A stretch of 64,000 nucleotides of DNA, from NCBI RefSeq assembly GCF_001649575.2, contig NC_051438.1, positions 24,494,450 to 24,558,449 of the forward strand, in the 5' to 3' direction. The notes beneath the pieces were generated by a model. It worked only from the letters and a program-made list of their open reading frames with translations, ran no database searches and was not told where the DNA came from. The position numbers and the translations under genes were made by a program. Every line of letters begins with the position of its first letter. Position 1 is the stretch's first letter. Shown piece by piece: positions 13,187 through 28,100 of the stretch. The stretch comes from Kryptolebias marmoratus. Its lineage: Eukaryota; Chordata; Actinopteri; Cyprinodontiformes; Rivulidae.

Positions 13187-16100
13187 TTGATAGTGTGTTA
13201 ACCATCCATCAACACATCTTGGGTACTATCAGTGGCCCACAGTGTGTGCCGTGGCAAGTACAGCTTGCACCCAGACTCCCACACACTTTGTTTGGAAGAG
13301 GAATGATTCAGCTGGCGAATATCCTAATTTCTGTCATTTATCATTTGTTACCTGATGACAGAAAAGCATCATAAAGCTAAGATAATGTCCCACTGGGAAT
13401 TGATGGGTTGTCTACCAGCTCTTTCAGGTACTCAGCATTTCTAAGCAGCATCTTTCCAGATGAATTCCGTATTTCAAAAGGCAGCAGGTTGAAATCCAGT
13501 GTTAGCTGGGAAAATGTCATCACTGACCACATGTGTCGAGGCTTTCTTTGCTAAACTCGTTTCATTAGGTTTAGGAGTTAGTCATGTCTTCATTTAGGCA
13601 CTTGCTCTTTCTCTGCAGGTTTGATTTCAGGTTCTCTGTTTTATTTGTGGCCTTGGGGGACATTTAGATGTCAGGTAACATGAAAAGATTAGAAAAAGGA
13701 GGTACAGGTTAAACACATCAGTCAGTCTCACACACATTCACAGGAGACTAAGACAGTGACCAGAGCTGAACAAATGGACTTAGTCACGGCTGAAGATTGG
13801 TGTGGAATGTGGGAGGGGGGCACAAGTTTATGTGTACGTGGGTGCATGCACGTGAGTGTGTGTGTGTGTGTGTGTTATGTGCATGCTTGGAATGTTTGAC
13901 TCCCCACCCAGTGAACCAGAAAACACACAGGTGGAGGACGAGGAGAAAATGTGAGGCAGAGGAGGAGGAAATCCAGGAGGATGAAGGGCAGAGAAGAGAA
14001 ATTTAGGACTAGTGCACAGCTTGAGAGTGAGGTTTTGTTTTTCTTTCAAATTAGGCAATTTTTACAAAATGCAAATATTTAACCTCCGTACATCATCAGT
14101 TAATTTGTAAACATAATAAAACAAAACAAGTTTTTGAATAAACGTAGAAAATATTGAAATTATGTTAATGTTGCTTTACAAAATACTGAAGTCAAAACTA
14201 CTTGATTTTAATTCCACATCTGTGTTTTGGATTTAGCTGGGTATTTTTGTGGAGCATTATGTTTTCTGAAATTAATACTATAGAAACACAGGATGCAGTA
14301 GAGAGGTGAAAAATTGGCAAAATTGGACCAGATATCGGACATCTTTGATTTAAAGAATTTACTGTAAATAATATCCAGATTGCAGCAGCTGTTGCTTTTC
14401 CTGCCATTATCTCAACAGCAACCACATAATAATCTCCTGTATTGTTTTTAAATCAATCCATTTTTATTTGGCAAGTTCAGAAATTTCCTCTTGTAGAGTC
14501 CTCCTCTGACAGGTGGAGTACCAGTGCAACTATGTCAACAATTATTCTAATAATTTTCTCCTTCTGTGTCTGCTTTTAAATTTACGTGCCTTTGCAATAA
14601 CCCAACAGTTTACTGTGATATTTCTCAAATCTTTTAATTAATGTCAGTTTATTTTAGATTACACCAAATCCACCCAAAGTATGTAGAGTCACTTAAACTA
14701 TCCTTTGAAATGTTATCAGCAGTTATTGAACAGTCTTACTCCTCCTCTCACTCTTCATATGTTGTCTCAATGGGGATGGCTCCCTCACAGCAAATATGCA
14801 CCTCTTTATCACTGCAGTGGGCTGTAGCAGGTGGTGCTGCTCTGTGTGTGTGTGTTTGGGTAAGCTCTGTTAATGAGTAACAGTGTTTCCCTTCAGAATG
14901 CTGATAAACGTCCGGTCGAGGACACTGCTTTGCTTCACACATGCATGCTTGCACACAAACACACACCCTCCCAAATGGGACTCTTTTGTTTTCTTACTTC
15001 AACTATGTTTTGTGTCTTATCTGTGGAGCACACACACACACAGATGCATTTACACTGATTGTTTTGTTGAGATTATAAAGATGTGGTTGAATGTTATCAT
15101 TTTTGCACTATTTGTGTTTTTGCTTCTTACCTCGCTGGTTCAATGAGTTCTGTCTGAGCTGCATCCACAGCTGGTGACTGTAAGCTGACAGTGATGGAAT
15201 AAGTAAATTGACCCCAGTCTCAAATTCTCTCCATACAACCACAACACCTGCCACTGCTGCATTTTTAGGGATAGACTTTGCAGCCTAACGAGTGGCTGTT
15301 AAAGGTCACCGGTGACGGGTGGAGGGAAATGTCTGTTTGTGGAGATTTTTTCTGTGTGTGTGAAAATGTTGCAGCTTTTTTTGTAGGTTTTCTAAATCTA
15401 AAAAAACTTGAATACTCATACATCACATGTATTATGTTTCTTGTTAATTGAACTTGTCTAAAAACTGGCGGTTTCCGTATCACCTTCTCTGATTCTTTTT
15501 AAGAGTTTCTGGGTTCTCAGTAGTTGTAAAGCTATTTAAATGTAGCTGTTTGAAATCTTGAATTCTTAAACTCTAACTTAACTTTTATAGATGCTTTATT
15601 TATTGATAGTTTGCAAACAAACGGGGTTGATTCCTCCAGTTAATGCTAAAGTTTTAAGCAGAGAGGTTGCACACTGAGTAGCACTTGAGCAATGATGCTC
15701 AGCTACAACCACACCAACTTTGGGCACAATATCTGCAACACTGAAGAAAACAAATGGCTCCCATTTAGGAGGATGAGTGCGTGTTTGTGTGCAAGCATTC
15801 ATGTGTGACTGAATTGTTTTGTGTTTTCTAAAGTCAGTTGGCTGTGGCAGCCATCTTGAACCAGTTTAACTTTGAAAATTAATCAGTTGTAGATGTATGT
15901 ACGTTTACAGTGACTTCCTGAAGGTTTTATTAAAATCTATCCAGCGGTTTGTGCACTGTTTTAATAATAGACAGTCATGCACACGGACACGTGCAAAAAC
16001 ATAACTGTCTGCCTCGCCTTTCAGCAGCGGGTGATAACAATTAATGAAAAGGCTGCTGTTTTTCAGTTTGTTTCAGTCTTTACAGCAGGCTTGATATTAA

Positions 16101-19100
16101 TGATGTTTTTGAAAGAAATACTGCACTGATTGTCTGCTTGCTTTGGCTGCGTCACCTAAAAGGTTTTTCGGGGGCTGCTTAAAAGTGCCTGCCTTCAAGT
16201 GGGTACTTTGTCCTTTTCCAAAAACGGCTCTAAAAGAGGTCCTTTGGGGGCGGGGCCCAAAGTGCCAACAGTCCTAAAACTGTCAACTAGTTCCTGTGGT
16301 GGAAAATAGTCTTCCAGCCGTCTTTCTTCCTAACTGGCTCTGGATCATAGGGTCTGCTCCCCATCTGTGTCAGGTCTTACTTTACACGTCAATGTAACCT
16401 GGTCCGCAGCCTCCATACCAGATCTGATGCACGAACACAAACACACGCAGAACTGGAATAGTACTTGTGGCCTTTGACCCAGTTTTAGCCCCAGCTCCCC
16501 TGCTTATCCTGTTTTTTCAGGCTTTTTTCCACGCTCACCTTTTCCTCCTGCTTTCACTTTTTTGTTCTTTCCTTTTTACCAAAACACTCATAAATGATGA
16601 TAAGCCCTGCAGAAAATGAGTCTTGACTCGATTAGGTTGAGGTTTTTGTTTCTGTACTGTTGGTCATATTCCATTTGGTTGAGCGCTTTGATACAAAAGT
16701 AGAAATAAGAATTTCTATCATGTAAGACCAACCTTGCCATATTTGTTTTGAGGTTTTTTGAAGAAACTCTTACATAAGGGGAGAAAGTTTTTTTTTTTTT
16801 TTATTGTTTCCTTTCCATCAGCTCATGTTAAAATGCAGAATCTAATTATCCTTTTTCCCCTTTCAGGTAAGCCAAAATAAAACGGAAAGAGTTTTCTTTG
16901 TTTCTGAGCAACTACCCCATCAGTTTTCAACAAGTCCTGACTGCAGCTCGTTAATGGACCGCTTAGTGTCTCCAACTCTGTCACTCAATCCTTTCTTTTA
17001 ATATTTTTGTCTCGCCAGACGTGACATCCAAGGTTAAACAAGGCAAAGTGAATTCTGTTGTGGAAGTCGAAGTAGTCATTAAAATGTCAGTTCCTCGTCC
17101 AGTCGGCAGTTTAGCTGTAAATCCCCACATGATGTAGTTTGTTATGGATTAACTCGTTTCTGTCATTTTTTTCTGTCATGTTTTGCATTTGGTGTTCCTT
17201 TCTTCCTCCCTTACTTCATTTTCTCAGTTCTTCTTTGTGTAACTGATGTATTTCTAGTGTTGTTAAAGACACACAAATGCTCATAAATGCATTCTGTACA
17301 TGATGTTGTTCTTATAAGCTTTTTATAGGCTTTGAATGATGCTCAGAGTTTCAGCTGCACTCAGGAGAAAGCTAAAAAAAATCCCTGACACATAGTACTA
17401 TACATTCTTCTGGGAAAATCTGGTTAATTTTGCATTTTATTCAAAAATTACATTAGGTAAGCCTAATGTTTCTTTGTTTTGACATTCTAAGAAACACAGA
17501 TGTTAAATTGTATAAATAAAAAGTGTCAACCAGTAATAAACTAAAATGGGTTTTTTTGGTCACCTTAAGAAATTCCTCATGAAATGGAATAAATTTGTTT
17601 AATTCCTTATATATGGATTTAGTTGCTACACATTAGATTTACATTGCATGTTACTTTTTCATAAATTAGGTCTGCAGTGTAAACACAGCTGCTTAACAAT
17701 AAAAGTTTCCCTATAAACCCTCTCCTTCTTCCACTGTTAAAAGAGCTAATTGGGTTCATAAATCCCCACCATTTTCTCTTCTGTTGGAGCAAATCAGTTA
17801 AAATAATTCATATTTTCCACATGCCATATTTTGGGACAAATTTATTGTTCTTACCTCCTGTTAACCCCACAGTACATTGTGCACACAGTACAAAATTCAA
17901 TACATTTTGCAAGTTTTTCCACTCCTTCCAGATCATTTGCAGGAAATTTCAATCCTGTTGTAGTTGTGCAGTTAAAGAGAGACAGTCCTAAAAAAAGGTT
18001 TCTTTGTGTTTCATATTTAGTAACAGACTAACTTGTTTGGTAGGGTTCTTCTAAAAGATGGCTTCATTGTTTAATCCTAATCTCATTTGTAAAGGGATTT
18101 TCCTGTATGGTCAAGCAGACAGGTGCAGCAGAAAGCAAAGCGAGCTGGAACAATACAACCAGCTATTAGAGACGCTGAATGAAAGGAGCTCAAAGAAATG
18201 GATGCAGAGGTGAGAATGAAAAGAGTAGAAACAAAACAAATGTGTATCTCACCAAATGTCTTGTTGAAATAAAACCCAAAGTGGATTACAAAGGGTTTAC
18301 CCAGTTTCACATGCATGCGAGTGTGTGTGCTCTCAGAAACCAATGGTATGAGTCGCTGGAGGGAATCAGGTTCCTGAACCAACCACTCAGCAGATTCCTC
18401 AAAGTTTTCTGGCCACTGTGTATTTTTCTTTTGCAAGTGAGTGTTTGAGGAATACAGAGAGAGAAAGACAAGTGTGTATTCTTAGTGTGTGAGTGTGTGT
18501 GTGTGTGTATCATGTAGCCCTTCAGTGTTGTACCAGCCTCAGGCCCAATGTAAACTGTCAGGTTGGAGTAACAAGCAGCAGTTGACCTACTGATGGGGTG
18601 GAAGCAAGGGGTCAGAACAAAGTGTTTGTGTATCTGTCTATACTTGTGTGTGTATGTGTGTGTGTTTGTGTGCGCGCACCTGAGGGAGACAACCTAATGT
18701 GCATCTATCACTCAGCATCTGTCCCCTCAGGAAACAGAAAAGCAGCAGAGTTTGTGTTTACTAGAGTGAAAGGGAACGAGAAGAGGAGGAAACATCACGC
18801 TACAGAGTTTTAGACTTCACTTTGTTTCTGCAGGTGAGGTTTTATGCAACGGTGCGCTGCCACTCAGTTTAGAAAGACTGAAAATATGATGTAGACTTAA
18901 AGAAAGTTCTAAAACAACACTAGGCAATCACAAAGATTATTATAAAACTGTTTAGTTGTAAATTCTTATTCACAATTTTGTTTCTTAGTTATAAACTCTA
19001 TTGTGTTAAAAGTACATAGTAGAAATAAAGATGTAAATAATTTGAATGTAATTTATTATTAATCTGAAAAACACACATTTGCTTTACAATATACACTCAT

Positions 19101-22100
19101 GCTACCATACATCAATGCTATGTCCTGCTGTTAGAAGCTCTCCATCAAAGCATTCCTGTCTCTCCCTCTCTCAGCCCAGTCTCGACTTTCTGCCAACAGC
19201 AACGTTGTGTCGGGATCCGCACAGCCATCTGAGTCAAAGACTGGGGGGAACATTATGGCCAAACTCTCCATCCAGAACATAAAGGGCAGTCCCGGCTGTC
19301 ACGCTGCCAAAATATGCAACACAAAAAAAAAAATTGCGAGTTTTTGTCAGCAAAAATTTTGTGTTTTTGGATGCCCAACAAGAAACATCAGTTGTAGCCT
19401 AAAAAATGATGATTGATCTGAGCAAATCTTGTTTTATCAGGCATTTGTGCATTGTATTTTTCTTTTCTTTTTTCCTTCTTTTTGTTGCCTTTAGCAAGAA
19501 GATAATCTTTCTTCTCTCAAGTGTAAAACCTACTACAGTTTATTATTTGTGGGTTGATGTCGTAATACAAGAAGGATAGTCCGCAGGTTGTTAGGAAGTC
19601 CAATAGGACAAGTTCAAAACTTTTTTTAACACCCAGTATTCCCAGAAATTCAGTTGTTCCTGAACACTTGTGCACCACACAGCAAGACAAATAAATCCAA
19701 GATAAATGAACAGATTTTATGTGGGTGAATGAAAGCTGAATATGAAGAGGTTGGTGCGTGTGAGAGCGTTCCAAATAAAACCTCATCCATCACACTGTTT
19801 GGAATGTGTGCAGCGTACTTTCAGTGGTGTTGGGAGTAACGTCTAAAAGAACTGGCTGTATAAAATGACTTTCTTTTAATTTGACCTTCAGATTATCTCT
19901 TTCAGTCCGAGCAGAGGCTGTGGAGCTCTGACCGGGACGGTTCAGTCTCTGCCGGAGGAGTGTTGGTTTGTGAGCTGTATGTTCCTGTCGTTAGGCTGCG
20001 GAATACCAGACAGTCACGTTAAAACGGTTTCCCTGCTGCATGAGGCAAGGAGGAAGCAGGACTGTAGGTATGCAGGTCTCTTTCAGATGCTTTACAAAGT
20101 CAACAAAACACTGTTGTGGAAAAAAGGACACAGAGAGAGCAGTTAGCAACACATTTATTATATAACAAACTATGAAAATTATATTATTAGTATAAAATAT
20201 TAAGAAATGTATAAGAACCTTTTGGATGACATGGCCTTCTGCAATAATCAGTTTGTGATCTAAAATTCATCTGAGTTCAAGATCTGGAACACTGACAGAG
20301 TTATAGACATTTTTGTTTTGGCTAATATTAGTTAGCTGTGGTGGCCATCTTGAATTGGGTTGACTCCTATCACGGATTAGTTGTAGGTGTATATCCATTG
20401 ATCTATAGCTGACAGTTTCTTTAAAATTTGTATAGTGGTTCATGAGATATTTTGGTAACACCACAGACAAATGAACACAAACATGGGCTTAAAAAGTACT
20501 TTCATGAAAAAGTAGTTGTTTTTTTTCCTCTTTAAATAGGTCAGCCATAGGTTGATTGGTCTACTAAATACATTTCCTGTGACAACAACTTCAGAAAATG
20601 CAGAGAAAAGCTCATTAATCTTTCTCAGTGTCAGTTTCTGCAGGCATGCATATTTCCAACAAGAAGAGTCACTGTTATGAAATCTCAAAATTTAAAGGGA
20701 AATTATCTAAATGTCCACTTGAAACGCTTTTATTATTTTGCAACAGTTGCCAGTTTTGTGACTAAAAAGCTGTACATCGTTACACAAACGGTCTTTCTGC
20801 AAATACATGTTTACTGTTAAACTTCATAAGTAAATGTCAGTATCTTTGATCCTCTGCCTCCTAAAAGAGTAGACACATATTTATTTCTTCTTGAAGACGT
20901 AAAGACTTCATGTCAGGCATGAATCTATAGTCCGAGTAAAAGAGGAGGGAGGAGGCTGCTGCTTATGTGTTCCCATAACTGTGGAGAGAAATTTGGAAGA
21001 AGGACAACTGGGAGGAACAAGAGGAAGATATAAGAGAGGCTGACTGTCAAAACCTGAGCGGTTCAGTTAAAGGTCCTACTTCTGTGTTCTCTGGGGAAGA
21101 GACTGGGGAAGTTGGAGGAGGCTGGTAAATCACTCTTGAGAAAAGGAAAAGATTCTGCTGCAGACACAGAGGATGGTGTGAATGAGAGTGACGAAAGAGT
21201 ACAAGTGAGCACAAAATGCAGAGACGCAGAAGGAGGGAAAATGAGTGATGACAAGGCAAAGGAGAGGTGGTAGGGAGAGGAAGAGAGGGGCCAAGAGCAA
21301 GAAAAAAAGATGTAGCAGGGGAGTAGTAGGAGTTCAGCAGAATGTGATTTCAATCTGTTGGCAAAAGAAAAGGAAAATAAATGAATGGAAAGACAGAAAA
21401 GTAACATAAAAGGAGTCGGAAACATGGGTAAAATAGGTAAAAGGTTGGAAAGGATGGAGAAGGGAATCTGAATGAACTTTAAGTATAAGGATAATAGTTT
21501 TGTAAAATAAAAAACCAACAGGAGAAGAATGCATAGGAAAAGGAAAAACCTTTAACTGAGTAAGCCATTGATCTGAATGAACACGTTCCTTCATCCAGGA
21601 CTGAGAATAGAGTGAGAAGAGAGGATATCTAATTTCTTTTTCATACATTTTACCTAAATTTATTTATCACAGCCATAATTCTTTTCATTTTTCTTGAAAG
21701 AACAGATTGTAGAAAGATCACTGTTGTAGCTGTTCTATTTCTATGAACCCAGCTTTTTAACTTTAGCCACATTATGGGTATTAATTCATGTTGTTTATCT
21801 CAATTTTGCTTCAGTAAAATTATAATCTGCATCAGCTATAGTAACATACAGTAACTCAAGGTTTGGACCTGGGTCACCACCAGGGTTTACCTTAAATCAG
21901 ATCTTTATTAAAAATTGTTGGGATCAGTTTTAAAGGTAGAAAATATTTGTCTACATGTTTACACATCCTGCATTAGGATATTTTTCTTGAAGAAAAGAGC
22001 CTGATCTCTGAGTAATCAGTCTCCCGTTCTACTTTAGAAAATCCAGGAATCTTATGTGAATTTTATCTAAACGGGCAGTCAGAGAGAGATGAGATAGATT

Positions 22101-25100
22101 TGTGTTTTTTTAAAATACAATGCAGCCTGAAGATTAAGGTCTCTGTACCACTTGTGATTTTTCTTACAATGTCCATTTCTAACTTTACACATTTCTGAGC
22201 TGAAGATTTTGATTCTGATTGCTTTTTGTGTCTGTTTGTATGTGTGTGAAAACTACATTTTGCAGCGTACACTTTTACCTTTTCCCCAGACTGCACTAAA
22301 TGTTTTCTGCTAGATAAGCCTCTCCCATGCACGTTGTTAAAGTTAAACAATGGTTTGTCCTTTAAAATGTCACGTCTGTATCAGGTCGTTTCCAGCAGGT
22401 CATGAACTCCCTGTGACATGACCTGAGGTGAGTTGTTTTATAGTGGAGTTCCCTGCAATTGCCTTTTATTGCCAGGACATTGTTTGTGATATGGTGACTC
22501 ATTATGTGTTTTTCCTTCAATGTTTGCAAAGTATTGTTTTAACCTAAAAGAGAAAGAGTGAGCACTGAACTTTGTTAACTCCTACAGTCTTCTGTTTCCA
22601 TCCTTTGTCTTTCTGTTTGTCTTATTTTTGGGCTTTTCCTTTTCTTTCACCTTCTTCACTTGCTCCCTTATTCTGCTTCATTTCCTCTTTGCTTGTTACT
22701 TTACCTCCTCTACAGCTTTTCTCTCTGTTTTCCCTCCACTTCATCCTTTTTCGCTCACTCCATCGTTTCCTCCCACCTTTCCACTTCAATCATTCTACTT
22801 TTTCCACCCCCTTTGTTTTTCTAGTGTGCTGTTTCACAGTTGTCTGGCTACTGAGCGGTCAATGTCACGCCTGATTTTGTGTCTCAGTGTGTCATCTGCG
22901 TAGATATTAAACCCACTGCTCGGGGTATGTTTTGCTCCAAGTGGAAGCTTTTCTGTGTTAAAATGTCAGTGGTTTAGTCATGCCATCGAGACTTGTCAAA
23001 TATATGTGAAAAATAAACAAATAATTCCTGTGTGAGTCAAACCATATTTGAAAAACCACATGTTGTGTGCTGCCTGTTGGTTTGGTCTGGAATGATTTAT
23101 AAATCTTACAGGCTAGGACATGTAGCATACAGGATTTTGTCCCTGTTGGTCCCCTGTTGCACCCTGCTCTCCATCTTTTTTTCTAAACTGTAGAAGAGGT
23201 GAAATAACTTCAAAAAACTAACCAAAACAGTCCAGTTTAAATCAAGCCTGCTGCATTTTACTTATTTCATTTCTTCTTTTACCCTCAAGGTCCCCCCAGG
23301 GTGTCGGAGAAGGTGATCCATCGTCAGAACGTCCGAGCGGGTCGCACTGCTAAGCTGCCATGCCCGGTCGAAGGCGACCCACCTCCCCTCATGATGTGGA
23401 CCAAAGATGGACGCCACATCCACAGTGGCTGGACACGGTTCCGGGTGTTACAGAGCGCTCTGCGCATCAAAGAAGTGGAGACGGAAGATGCGGGCACTTA
23501 CATCTGTAAGGCTACCAACGGGTTTGGCAGCGTGAACGTCAACTATACGCTGATTGTCATAGGTGAGTGGTTTGAACAATAATTACAACAGGAAAAAAAA
23601 CTGCAAAATCTTCAAAGTAAATCTGAAAGTAACTTCATCAAACGAGTTCAGTGAACACAAGCTCTTAAAACCTAACTATCTAATATGTTGATTTAGATGA
23701 ACAAGTCAGTATGACTCCTAGTTCAATTCCCAATTTTTTTTAAAACAAAGCCATATAAATATAAATCTATAGAACTTGTGATTTTACAGAAAGCCTGTCT
23801 TTTTTCTGTATTGTAACTCTACATTTTGGGAATTGTACTTACATGTTTTGTGACCTTTTCCGGTGTATTATATTTGTTTTTTTGGTCAGGTATATTTGTG
23901 TGGCACTGTGAGTGGAATGATCTGATTATCTCTTTAAAAAAAGACATTGTGCCTTGTTCTTTTTATTTTATTATATTTTATTATGGCACATTGACTCGCT
24001 GGTTTGTTTTCCCATGACCTGTATCTGCTGTCAGTATGTCAGGGCTGGAGTATTTTCATGCTTTTGTCTCAGTTTTTTTTAAGTTGTCATGTGGTTCTGT
24101 GACCCTGTCAACAACCTTGCAGCTCAAACACGTGGGTTTTTTTCTATCATGGTCTGATATAGTCACTTCCCTCAACTCTTATCCATGTAAACAAAATACC
24201 TGTAGGAAGGACGTTGTGTCAGTGGGCTGTTACACATACAGCTTGTGCATTTGTCTAATTCTGGGCCTGGATGTGTGTGTGTGTGTGTTAGAGTTCCACC
24301 GCAGCGTTTGTATGTGTGTACAGGATTCCATGTGTTTGTGCACATGCCAGTCGGTGTGTGTGGTGTTTGTAAGTGTGTGTGTGTGTGTGTCAGGTTTCAG
24401 TCAGCAGAGTGAATGCCAGCAAAGAGATTAGGGCTGCAAAGCGTTCCATAGAGTCTGACTAAAGCATCTCCCTCTGCCCTGTGTCAGCTCTTCAAAAGGA
24501 GTAAAATGCTCTGATAGACATTCAAGCATTCAGTATTTTTGTCTCCTAATGACTTTATGTGAAACTTTGTTTTTTACCACTAAACCTTAAAGAAGTTATT
24601 TATCAGGATTTAAAAAAAAAGATAATCTACAATGTTTGCATTTATCTTCACCTAAACTATATTAATCTATACTTTTGGCTTGTGTATCTTCCTGGAATTG
24701 CATTGTTTTTGTCACATATTCTTTATAATTGCTGTTGGAAGCATACCTTCTTATTACCAGTCTGTTCCCTAAATTGACAAACTGCTAGTAAATAATCTGC
24801 CTTTATGCTCTCCAGTAATCGGTATGTGATTCAAAGCTTCATCGGTCTTGAACTGAACTTCAAAGAGGAGTTGGCATACATGGGCAGGAGGGTGGGGGTC
24901 GGATGGTGTGTGTGTGTGTGTGTGTGTTGGTGGGGGCAACAGCTGCCGCTGAGGTCATTCAGGCAAGCAGCTGCTGCCCACCTCCACCCCCCACCACCCT
25001 CATTCACTGTCCCTTTCCATTCACTTCACATATACACATACACAGTACAGAGACAATGAAATGAGCAAATCCACAGAAATGAAACTTTTTTCTCTCTCTC

Positions 25101-28100
25101 CTGGCTATCAGAGAATAAAAAAGTTGACTAAAATAAGCATCTTTATGTTTAAATGGTGTAATAGAAAGTACTCCTGCAGGGTGAAATATCTGTCAGCCAA
25201 CAAAAGCAACAACAATGTCAAAAATGCAAACAGTTTCTTCCCAGTGTGTGTTGAGAGGCCGCTGTGCTGAGTTCAGTTTCACAATCTTCATTAACATGTA
25301 GAACCAAATCAGGGCCCGGTGTTGCTTGTTGGGTGGTTCAGTTAAATGTTAAATTTCCATATTGCCCCAGAGTTAATTGAGCTCAGCTTTTTGTCCAACA
25401 TTCGATTGCTCCTAAGAAAACCAGCGCTCATAGAAATCAGTGTGCGATATGACTAAAAGTACCACTCCTCCCATTAACGAGACTTAGCATTATGTTGTCA
25501 AAAAAAAAGTAAGTCTGGTTTTATCTGCATTTTAAATTATACTGTTATTAGAGAAATTATACCAGTACCAGTGACTGACACCTCCAGGAAAGAAATGAGA
25601 TTTCATTTATATTTTTAAAGGCCTAGTATTCCTTGAAGAATTGCATATCGTCCTCCACCTTTTGTACCAGAGTTTTAAACTAAAATTGTCTCATTATGAG
25701 AAGGGATGGAGTTACTACCATACCAGACTTTGACTCTGTATCTGTAAAATTGACAGGTTTATACCTATTTTTGTGTTTCCTAAGGTCAGTTGGCTGTGGC
25801 AGCCTTTTTGAATTGGGTTCATGGGTTGTAGATGTACACCCAGTGATTTCTTTCTAGTTTTTTGAAAATCTGAGTGTTTCATGAGATATTTTGCCAATGC
25901 AACAGCCAAAGCGAGCACAGACATGGGCAAAAACATCATCACTGCTTTGCCTTCGGAGTTGGTTGAAGAGTTTCAGTATAGACTGTGGAAATTAGTTTAG
26001 AAACATAAGGAACCCATTCTAATCCCTCAAGGTGCTGATTGTTTCTTTAAAGCTTAGAAATAAATATGGAAGCTGACAGTCTGAACTGCTCACTAACAAC
26101 TCATAAAAACCATTTACTCTTTGAACACTTATATGTGATAACAACGTACCACATGCAAACTAGAATGACCAAAATTGTCGCCATTTGCAGATTACCAAAA
26201 TGGGACCTCATGATACTCTGTGGCCCACAAGGTTAACTCTGAGGGATGACCCCTCCCTGTAACTCAAGCCAGGAATCATGCCTCAGCATCTCCTCAGAGA
26301 GGCAGTCAGCATGGAAAGCAGTGTTTTCATAGCTGGAGCCATCTGCATTTGCAATGCTGCTTAAAGCACGGGGGGATGCTTGAATGTATGGGTGCAGTGG
26401 TCTTGGTCTAAGAGTCGATGTCTCTCTCTGCTCACGACTTGTTGAAAACAAAGAGCGTTTTCAAGCTGTTGTTTTATTTTCTGCAGCTCTGTGGAGAGTC
26501 CTTGCTGTTGTTTTGCTTCGCTTCCCCTTTCGCGTCCTGCTCTCTGCTTTCATCTCCTCCCATCTTCTGTGTGGTCCTGCTGTAATTATTCTACAACCGC
26601 TCCGTTTCACTGTAATGAGCCCACACCTGCATCTTATAGTCTCTCCCTCTCAGTTTCTAACCCTAAGTATCTTTACCACCTTTTTTCTATTAGCACTTGG
26701 TCGCTGACCTCACTCCTCCTCCTGCAGTTGGCTGGCTCGGTTTCTTCTCTTTCTTGTCCTAATTTGTATCAATATTTTTACAGTTTTACATTTTTTCCAG
26801 ATGTGACAGCATTTGATTACAATAAAACATCCACCGTGCTCGTGCCCGGTGGTTGGAAGTGATGGAAAGGCGGATTTTTGTTGGCTGAGCAAATTAGAAG
26901 ATTCCTTGAAGTGTTTGTTCTTTTATTGTGTGGAGGTTGGCAAATGTTTGTGAGAGTAAATAATCATTGTGCTTCTTTGTGTGTCCGTGTGTGTTTGTGC
27001 TTGTTTATGTAAAGGCTTTTGTGTGTGTGGTTGTGAGAGAATTTATGGGACCACCAGTAAAGGGAAACTTTAAAAAGAAAAATTGCATCTTCTGCAAAAA
27101 TGTAGTGTGAATTCTGAGTGCTGAATGAATTTACTAAAATTTGCTGAATAAGCTGAAACTGAGTTGTTAAAGGTAAAAGAAACGCCAACAAGAAGCTAAA
27201 AGTAGCAAAATAATAAGTAAAATGTGGTTAAAGCTAGGTAAAGCTAAAGTAGCAAAAGGCTAGCTCAAAGTAGCAGAACGGTATCTCTTTAGTGAAAGTA
27301 GCATAAGAAGATAAACACTGATATTTGTAAATAAAGTTAAATATTTCTTAAAGAATAAAAGTTACAAAAAACAAAATTCATAGCACACATCCTGAATGAG
27401 CTGAACATTTTGACATATGAATGGTTAAAGTAGCACAAATTATGCAACACAGGTTACACTACAGTAAACATAGGGAAAAATAAAAACAAAAAAGAAAACA
27501 AAACTGTAAATCCTGCACAAAAAACTTTTGTTTTCTTTGTTCTTTTTTCAATAGTTCTTTTTTGCAAACTTTTTTACTTTTTGTCTCTTGCAACTGTCTT
27601 AACAAAAAGTTTGTTTTTCCACTTCCTTCCAGAGGAGTTGAGGATAGAAGATGAAGAGTTGAAACCAGATGTGATGACAATAGGAGTGTGTGCGCATCAG
27701 GAATGGGATGGTGTGTGTGAGTAAGTGTGTGGGTGTGCGCGTGCGTGTGTGTCTAACATTCATTGATGCATTGATGGAATGTATAATACCTGTCGCCTTT
27801 CATGCCATTTTGAAAAATGACAAGATTATGGCTATTTGGTCAATCATAGAAAAAAATAATTTGTGCAGTCTAATGCGATATCTCCCACGATCTTGGATGA
27901 TCTGTTAGTGCTTGAAATCTGTTGATCATGACTGTCAGCTACTACCATGCCAAATTGTAGCTCAATAGCTGTACAATTTACTGAGGTATGGTCATTTTTG
28001 TGTTTTCTGAAGTTGCTTAGCTGGTGGCCATGAGTTGACTTCATGTGTCAATCGGTTGTAGATTTCCAGCCAGTAATCACTCTGTGAGAGTTTTGTTAAA

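Larger units (their letters stand above)
3035..23289 (+). other. Intron 2 (20.3 kb)
   Basis: This separates the signal-peptide exon from Ig1. I found no further exon that fits the protein. It contains three segments of repeat family 1 (near 8790, 15700 and 20270), several GT/AT microsatellites, an inverted 70-bp pair (near 14941 and 15744), a purine-rich tract at about 20940-21640 and a pyrimidine-rich tract at 22590-22830. The rest is AT-rich unique-looking sequence in which I see nothing definite. Long early introns of developmental genes often hold enhancers, but none can be recognised from sequence alone. Confidence 0.85.

Noticed and set aside
21063..21648. Long minus-strand frames rich in Ser, Phe and Leu with membrane-like stretches
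   Set aside because: The strand is almost pure pyrimidine, which gives long stop-free hydrophobic frames by composition; no start, splice or family signal supports a gene.
23298..23299. Alternative acceptor CCCCCCAG inside the start of the Ig1 exon
   Set aside because: It would remove the GPPR residues and break the phase needed after the signal-peptide exon, whereas acceptor 23288-23289 restores the conserved AARGPP join.
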